A stretch of 7,744 nucleotides of DNA. Origin: Nitriliruptoraceae bacterium. Its GTDB lineage: Bacteria; Actinomycetota; Nitriliruptoria; Nitriliruptorales; Nitriliruptoraceae. Of this stretch, positions 4,749-7,744 are shown piece by piece. The stretch is from NCBI GenBank assembly GCA_003554005.1, contig PWEU01000146.1:1-7744 (forward strand), written 5' to 3'. Under the pieces are notes generated by a model, which saw only the letters and a program-made list of their open reading frames with translations, was not told the DNA's origin and searched no databases. Each line of letters begins with the position of its first letter. Position 1 is the stretch's first letter. Made by a program: the position numbers and the translations under genes.

Positions 4749-5783
4749 ATGGCAGAACGTGACGGGGCCCGCGACCCCGACGACCGGCTCTTCGGCCCGG
4801 CGCCGCGGTCCGCGCGGCCGCCCGAGCCCCCGGCGCCGCGGTCCGCGCGGCCGCCCGAGCCCCCAGCATCGCCGGCGGACCGGCCGCACGCCGACACCGA
4901 CACGAACGCGCCCATGTTCCCGGGAGGGTCATCCGCCGCCGCTGCGCAGCCCGATGTCCCCGGTGCCAGGGACCCGGTCGGCGAGGCAGGCGGCGGCGCG
5001 TCCCCGTCCCCGCGCCCGTCCCGTCGGCGGGCGTCGGGCTCCAGTTCCTTCCTCCGCGAGCTGCCGATGCTGCTGGCCGTCGCGCTCCTGCTCGCGTTCC
5101 TGCTGCGCACCTTCGTCGTCCAGGTGTTCTACATCCCCTCAAGCTCCATGGAACCCACGCTCAGCGTCAACGACCGCATGATCGTGGAGAAGATCACCTA
5201 CCGCTTCCGTGAGCCTGTCCGCGGTGAGATCGTCGTGTTCGAGGGTGAGAGCCTCGTCGCCCGCGCCCTGGAGGACACCACCGGGGAACGCCTGGTGCGG
5301 ATCGTCGGGCAGTTCCTGGGGGTGGTGCCCGCCAACGCCCGGGACTTCGTCAAGCGAGTGATCGGCCTGCCAGGCGACGAGATCCTGATCCGCGAGGGCA
5401 TCGTCAGCGTGAACGGTGTGCCTATCGACGAGCCCTACGTGGTGTTCGACGACCCCTCGGACTACGGGCCCGTGATCGTGCCCGAAGGATCGCTGTTCTT
5501 CCTGGGCGACAACCGGCCGAACTCCTCGGACTCGCGCCGCAGCCTCGGGTTCGTCCCGGAGGACAAGGTGGTAGGTCGCTCGTACGCGATCATCTGGCCC
5601 TTCGGCAACGCCAGCCTGCTGACCGGTGTGGAGCACGAGCTCGCCGAGACCGGGGCCATCGCTGAGCGCGGCGAGACCGGGGCCATCGCTGATCGTGGTG
5701 AGACCGCGGCTGTCGCCGATCCGGGCGGGACCGCGGCCATCGCCGTCCCCGCCGAGGTCTACACGCTCAGCTCCCTCCCGTAG
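4749..5783 (+). CDS. lepB: Type I signal peptidase LepB
   Basis: LepB is a membrane serine protease that removes signal peptides from exported proteins on the outer face of the cytoplasmic membrane. The catalytic core is complete: one membrane helix at about 105-127 (LPMLLAVALLLAFLLRTF), the nucleophile Ser133 in SSSMEPTL, the general base Lys202 in KRVIGLPGD, and LGDNRPNSSDSR (252-263). The protein is 344 aa, long because of both ends. Residues 1-100 are a Pro/Ala/Arg-rich, probably disordered cytoplasmic tail containing an 11-residue duplication (18-28 and 29-39). The extracellular C-terminus carries four 9-residue repeats (300-335). The last 17 bp overlap the end of convergent rnhB. ATG at 4749 follows an in-frame stop (4737-4739) and is the first available start. 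In mycobacteria lepB likewise sits between rplS and rnhB. Confidence 0.96.
   Translation: MAERDGARDPDDRLFGPAPRSARPPEPPAPRSARPPEPPASPADRPHADTDTNAPMFPGGSSAAAAQPDVPGARDPVGEAGGGASPSPRPSRRRASGSSSFLRELPMLLAVALLLAFLLRTFVVQVFYIPSSSMEPTLSVNDRMIVEKITYRFREPVRGEIVVFEGESLVARALEDTTGERLVRIVGQFLGVVPANARDFVKRVIGLPGDEILIREGIVSVNGVPIDEPYVVFDDPSDYGPVIVPEGSLFFLGDNRPNSSDSRRSLGFVPEDKVVGRSYAIIWPFGNASLLTGVEHELAETGAIAERGETGAIADRGETAAVADPGGTAAIAVPAEVYTLSSLP
4796..4864 (+). repeat. Perfect 33-bp tandem duplication in the 5' part of lepB
   Basis: 4798-4830 and 4831-4863 are identical over 33 bp and abut directly; the period-33 identity runs from 4796 to 4864. The unit is in frame and encodes APRSARPPEPP twice (residues 18-28 and 29-39). 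Perfect identity at synonymous positions shows a recent duplication. Effect on the protein: 11 extra Pro-rich residues in the cytoplasmic tail. Confidence 0.95.
5646..5753 (+). repeat. Four 27-bp tandem repeats at the 3' end of lepB
   Basis: Four in-frame 27-bp units at 5646-5672, 5673-5699, 5700-5726 and 5727-5753 encode ETGAIAERG, ETGAIADRG, ETAAVADPG and GTAAIAVPA. Units 1 and 2 are nearly identical in DNA, and units 3 and 4 are progressively diverged. The encoded tail lies after the last LepB box on the extracellular side. It ends 13 bp before the rnhB overlap. Confidence 0.9.
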
Positions 5784-6462
5784 CCCGTCCTAGGCCGTCG
5801 AGGTCGAGTTGGCGCGGGGCGAGCAGGTCCCGGATCGGTTGCCAGCTGCGTCGGTGGAGCTCGCACGGCCCGTGCTCGGCGAGCGCCGCTCGATGGTGTG
5901 GCGACGGGTAGCCCTTGTTGGCCGCGAAGCCATAGGGGCGGTGGCTGGGGTCCTGGTCGATCATCCACTGGTCGCGGTGCACCTTGGCCACGATCGAGGC
6001 CGCCGCGATCGAGCAGCTGCGATCGTCGCCGCCGATCAGGAGCCGGGTCCGGTAGCCCGCACCGTCGAGCAGGTCCACGGAGCCGTCGATCAGCACCACA
6101 TCCGGACGTCGAGGTAGCGCCGCCACCGCTCGACCGGCGGCGAGCCGCAACGCCGCGACCAGCCCGATCCGGTCGAGCTCGGTGTGCGCTACTTCTCCGG
6201 TGGCGACCTCGGCGCCGTCCCGCAACGACCGATCGAGCACCTGCCGGCGCTCGGGCCGCAGCTGCTTGGAGTCCCGGAGCCCGACGGGCACCGCGGACAG
6301 GTCCAGGATGGCGGCGCCTACCGTCAGGGGACCTGCCCACGCTCCCCGGCCCCCCTCGTCGAGGCCGGCGACCACCAGCCCTTCGGCGAGGAGCTCGGCC
6401 TCGATCGCCGCGTCGGGGCCGCGGTCACGGCGGCGTCGGTTGGAGGCGCGGGCGGTGGTCAT
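5767..6462 (-). CDS. rnhB: Ribonuclease HII
   Basis: RNase HII cuts RNA in RNA-DNA hybrids and nicks at single ribonucleotides misincorporated in DNA. The 231-residue protein has the four acidic metal ligands of the family: Asp35 and Glu36 in GLDEGGRGAWAGPL (33-46), Asp126 in VLIDG, and Asp146 in GGDDRSCSIAAASIVAKVHRD (144-164). LRDSKQL (62-68) and the C-terminal GYPSPHHRAALAEHGPCELHRRSW are also typical; the latter usually reads GYxTxxH. The ATG at 6462 is the first start after an in-frame stop at 6492-6490 and has no Shine-Dalgarno, but a -10-like TACGGT ends 6 nt before it. The gene lies opposite to its neighbours and overlaps lepB tail to tail by 17 bp, whereas in mycobacteria lepB and rnhB are co-directional. 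Confidence 0.96.
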   Translation of the reverse strand: MTTARASNRRRRDRGPDAAIEAELLAEGLVVAGLDEGGRGAWAGPLTVGAAILDLSAVPVGLRDSKQLRPERRQVLDRSLRDGAEVATGEVAHTELDRIGLVAALRLAAGRAVAALPRRPDVVLIDGSVDLLDGAGYRTRLLIGGDDRSCSIAAASIVAKVHRDQWMIDQDPSHRPYGFAANKGYPSPHHRAALAEHGPCELHRRSWQPIRDLLAPRQLDLDGLGRATGGS

Positions 6463-6474
6463 GGGCGGACCGTA
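6463..6474 (-). promoter_or_regulatory. TACGGT -10 box, 6 nt before rnhB ATG (leaderless type)
   Basis: On the minus strand TACGGT (6474-6469) is followed by CCGCCC and then the ATG at 6462, the same spacing as at lepB and yraN. No ribosome binding site is present. At a spacer of 17-18 nt the -35 position reads GAGGGT or TGAGGG, a weak match. A leaderless rnhB transcript is inferred. Confidence 0.55.
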
Positions 6475-6490
6475 GCGGCGGACCCGTCGC

Positions 6491-6496
6491 TACCCT
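6491..6496 (+). promoter_or_regulatory. TACCCT -10-like box for the DUF2469 operon
   Basis: TACCCT on the plus strand would start transcription near 6503 and give the DUF2469 gene a leader of about 60 nt ending in GGAGG. It faces away from the rnhB -10 box 16 bp to its left, so that each -10 lies about where the other promoter's -35 would be. The -35 position (GACCGT at 17 nt) is a poor match. Confidence 0.4.
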
Positions 6497-6561
6497 CAGC
6501 AGCGGCCCCGGAGGACGGTGCGAGCCGACCGGTCGCGCCGACACCGGGCTGGAGGCGGTCC

Positions 6562-6876
6562 GTGAACCCTGAGGAACTCGACGCGTACGAGACCGACCTG
6601 GAGCTGTCGCTCTACCGCGAGTACCGCGACGTGGTCCGTCTCTACCGTTTCGTGGTGGAGACCGAGCGACGCTTCTACCTGTGCAACGAGGTGGAGGTGA
6701 CGCCCCACGACGGCGACGACCTGTGGTTCGAGCTCCGGCTCAAGGACGCGTGGGTGTGGGACATGTTCCGTCCGGCGCGCTTCCTCAAGCAGGTCCGGGG
6801 GCTGACCTTCCGCGACGTGAACGTGGAGGAACTGATCCACGACGAGACCGAGGTGGCCGACTTCCTCGACGAGTGA
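6562..6876 (+). CDS. DUF2469 family protein
   Basis: This 104-residue protein belongs to the conserved actinobacterial DUF2469 family (M. tuberculosis Rv2901c type). It is recognised by the very conserved run ELDAYETDLELSLYREYRDVV (5-25), VVETERRFYLCNEVE (31-45), WFELRLKDAWVWDMFRPARF (55-74) and VRGLTFRDVNVEEL (78-91). The biochemical role is unknown to me; the family is soluble, acidic and rich in aromatics, and stays next to rnhB, lepB and yraN across Actinobacteria. The GTG at 6562 has GGAGG at 6551-6555 six nt upstream and gives the family N-terminus; the frame is open back to 6184, but that part is antisense to rnhB. It begins a short plus-strand unit with the following 38-aa gene. Confidence 0.95.
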   Translation: MNPEELDAYETDLELSLYREYRDVVRLYRFVVETERRFYLCNEVEVTPHDGDDLWFELRLKDAWVWDMFRPARFLKQVRGLTFRDVNVEELIHDETEVADFLDE

Positions 6877-6895
6877 CCGGCTGGAGGTGGACCGA

Positions 6896-7012
6896 GTGGG
6901 CTTCGACGCGACCCGCAGGTACCGGGACGACAAGAACAACGACATCTGGATGCTGGTCGCCGCCGTCGTGGTGCTCGGCGCAGGGCTGCTGTGGGGCTTC
7001 GGCGTCATCTGA
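6896..7012 (+). CDS. 38-aa single-helix membrane protein, unknown
   Basis: A short ORF starts at GTG 6896 with GGAGG at 6883-6887 eight nt upstream and ends at TGA 7010-7012. The product begins MGFDATRRYRDDKNNDIW, a charged cytoplasmic segment, followed by a continuous hydrophobic helix MLVAAVVVLGAGLLWGF (19-35) and the end GVI. The sharp division into a charged head and a membrane helix, plus a good Shine-Dalgarno, argue that it is real. It starts 19 nt after the DUF2469 stop, so co-transcription is likely. I recognise no family. A GTG at 6887 in frame overlaps the Shine-Dalgarno and is less likely. Its length is below usual gene-calling cut-offs. Confidence 0.65.
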   Translation: MGFDATRRYRDDKNNDIWMLVAAVVVLGAGLLWGFGVI

Positions 7013-7021
7013 CCCCCGGCA

Positions 7022-7037
7022 CTGTGGTTGTCCACAG
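7022..7037. promoter_or_regulatory. Palindrome containing a DnaA-box-like 9-mer
   Basis: CTGTGG (7022-7027) and CCACAG (7032-7037) form a perfect 6-bp inverted repeat around TTGT. Within it, TTGTCCACA (7028-7036) equals the DnaA box form preferred in GC-rich actinobacteria. It starts 10 nt after the stop of the 38-aa gene. It may be a weak terminator, an isolated DnaA site, or an operator; no T-tract follows, and no further boxes are seen around it. Confidence 0.4.
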
Positions 7038-7077
7038 GCTGGAGGCGACCCGATCGAAGGAGTGGACGTCCGCTGCG

Positions 7078-7089
7078 TAGCGTGCGGTC
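7078..7089 (+). promoter_or_regulatory. TAGCGT -10 box, 6 nt before yraN ATG (leaderless type)
   Basis: TAGCGT (7078-7083) is followed by GCGGTC and the ATG at 7090. The TAG is an in-frame stop, so translation cannot start further upstream, and no Shine-Dalgarno lies at a useful distance (AAGGAG at 7057-7062 is 27 nt away). The -35 position reads TCGAAG at an 18-nt spacer. Leaderless expression is inferred. Confidence 0.6.
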
Positions 7090-7518
7090 ATGGACACCAC
7101 GACCGCACACCAGGTGACGCTGACCGAGGCCGAGCGCGACGCGCTCGCGGCGCATGGAGCCCTCGGACGGGCGGGCGAGGCCCTCGCCGCCCGCCACCTG
7201 GGTCGGGACGACCGGCTCCAGGGGCTGGCTCGGAACTGGCGGGTCGCCGATGGTGCCCTGCGGGGCGAACTCGATCTGGTGGCCGTGGATCCGACGCGGG
7301 GCACCCTGGTCGTGTGCGAGGTCAAGACGCGCCGCGACGCCGACCGGTTCGGTGGCGCGGTCGCAGCCCTCGATCACCGCAAGCACCGGAAGCTGCGTGC
7401 GTTGACCGCAGCGTTCCTGCGTGAACAGGGTGGACGGTTCGCGAGCGTCCGCCTGGACCTGGTCGCGATCGATGTCGGCCGTCGCCCCCGGCTGACCCAC
7501 ATCGTCGGGTTGGGCTGA
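7090..7518 (+). CDS. yraN: YraN/UPF0102 family nuclease-like protein
   Basis: YraN proteins have a restriction-endonuclease (PD-(D/E)xK) fold; their cellular role is not established, though the gene is commonly beside rnhB and comM/dprA, suggesting DNA processing. The 142-residue protein shows the family motifs in order: GRAGEALAARHL (26-37, Glu30), LARNWRV (46-52), GELDLVAVD (59-67, Asp62), VVCEVKTRR (74-82, Glu77 and Lys79), RFGGAVAALDHRKHRKL (86-102) and RLDLVAIDV (121-129). All putative metal-binding acids and the motif Lys are present. The first 20 or so residues (MDTTTAHQVTLTEAERDALA) extend the usual N-terminus. ATG at 7090 is the first start after an in-frame TAG at 7078-7080. The next gene starts 2 nt after its stop. 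Confidence 0.93.
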   Translation: MDTTTAHQVTLTEAERDALAAHGALGRAGEALAARHLGRDDRLQGLARNWRVADGALRGELDLVAVDPTRGTLVVCEVKTRRDADRFGGAVAALDHRKHRKLRALTAAFLREQGGRFASVRLDLVAIDVGRRPRLTHIVGLG

Positions 7519-7520
7519 TC

Positions 7521-7744
7521 GTGGTGCGCGGACTCGCGGTCGTGCGCGGGGTCGCCCTGGTCGGGCTGCGGCCCCTGGAGGTCCGGGTCGAGGCCACGTG
7601 CAGTCCGGGGCTGCCGGTGCTCAAGCTGGTGGGCCTGCCCGATGCGGCGGTGCGCGAGGCCGGTGAGCGGGTCCGCACCGCCATCCAACGCCACGGGCTG
7701 CGGTGGCCCGGGGAACGGGTGGTCGTCAACCTCGCCCCCGCCGA
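7521..7744 (+). CDS. ComM/YifB family Mg-chelatase-like AAA+ ATPase, N-terminal part
   Basis: Only the first 74 codons are present; the frame is still open at the window end. The N-terminal domain of the family is clear: VALVGLRPLEVRVEATCSPG (12-31), LPVLKLVGLPDAAVREAGER (32-51), VRTAIQRHGLRWPGERVVVNLAPAD (the last residue being completed outside). In ComM of naturally transformable bacteria this family acts as a hexameric helicase promoting branch migration during recombination; full-length homologues have about 500 residues with Walker motifs, beyond this window. The start is uncertain: GTG 7521, GTG 7524 (two and five nt after the yraN stop) and GTG 7542 are all in frame, and the last best fits the common short N-terminus. 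GGGTTGG at about 7507-7513 is a weak ribosome binding site, so coupling to yraN is likely. Confidence 0.93.
   Translation, partial: MVRGLAVVRGVALVGLRPLEVRVEATCSPGLPVLKLVGLPDAAVREAGERVRTAIQRHGLRWPGERVVVNLAPA

Noticed and set aside
4301..5110. A 269-codon minus-strand frame across rplS and the start of lepB
   Set aside because: It runs through rplS, its terminator and the lepB start, has low-complexity sequence mirroring the 33-bp repeat, and matches no family.
6184..6561. An N-terminal extension of DUF2469 through the rnhB antisense region
   Set aside because: The family starts at about MNPEELDAYETD; GTG 6562 has GGAGG at the right distance, and the upstream codons are the complement of rnhB.
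5898..6572. A 224-codon plus-strand frame opposite rnhB
   Set aside because: Antisense of rnhB, whose catalytic motifs are complete; composition is dominated by Arg, Pro and Gly.
6681..7424. A 247-codon plus-strand frame overlapping DUF2469, the 38-aa gene and yraN
   Set aside because: It is out of frame with three better supported genes, is Arg/Gly/Pro-rich, and has no ribosome binding site; high GC simply removes stop codons.
1..7744. tRNA, rRNA, SRP RNA, insertion sequence, phage or defence-system genes
   Set aside because: I looked for cloverleaf ends, transposase motifs, terminal repeats and known defence domains on both strands and saw none. Gene content is conserved housekeeping.

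Overview
The window is a chromosomal housekeeping segment of a very GC-rich bacterium (by eye about 70% G+C, with strong G/C preference at third codon positions). Gene content and order (ffh, rpsP, a KH-domain gene, rimM, trmD, rplS, lepB, rnhB, a DUF2469 gene, yraN, a comM/yifB-type gene) match the conserved block seen in Actinobacteria such as Mycobacterium (Rv2916c to Rv2897c region). DUF2469 is essentially an actinobacterial family. TANNNT-type -10 boxes, GTG starts and leaderless-looking genes fit the same phylum. Several features (inverted rnhB, two small unknown membrane-protein genes) suggest a lineage away from the well-studied mycobacteria and streptomycetes; I cannot name the genus.

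Layout. 1-48 holds degenerate 8-bp repeats, followed by ffh (70-1530). A small two-helix membrane protein of unknown function follows (1672-1908). The leader at 1909-2129 contains a -10-like box and a strong hairpin, and precedes the tightly packed operon rpsP-khpA-rimM-trmD (2130-4079, two GTGA stop/start overlaps and one 20-nt gap). The 242-bp gap after trmD contains a hairpin and a good sigma70 promoter that gives rplS (4322-4675) its own long leader. A 10-bp GC hairpin terminates rplS. lepB (4749-5783) follows and is convergent with, and overlaps by 17 bp, rnhB on the minus strand (5767-6462). A 99-bp divergent spacer with facing -10-like boxes separates rnhB from the plus-strand pair DUF2469 (6562-6876) and a 38-aa single-helix membrane protein (6896-7012). 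yraN (7090-7518) and the start of a comM-like gene (7521 onward, cut by the window end) close the window. No stretch over 300 bp lacks a gene.

How it works together. Ffh and LepB act at the two ends of the Sec route: targeting of nascent membrane/secreted proteins and removal of signal peptides. RpsP, RimM and RplS are 30S/50S components or maturation factors. TrmD methylates G37 of tRNA to prevent frameshifting. KhpA binds RNA. RNase HII, YraN and the ComM-like protein belong to nucleic-acid maintenance. I see no defence system, mobile element, CRISPR array or biosynthetic cluster.

The less ordinary points are in the regulatory DNA and gene edges. Three genes (lepB, rnhB, yraN) have a TANNNT box exactly 6 nt before the ATG, as expected for leaderless mRNAs. 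There is a symmetrical divergent promoter candidate, an orphan copy of a Shine-Dalgarno context, repeat-built tails at both ends of LepB, a Glu in place of the TrmD catalytic Asp, and an uncatalogued 38-aa membrane protein.
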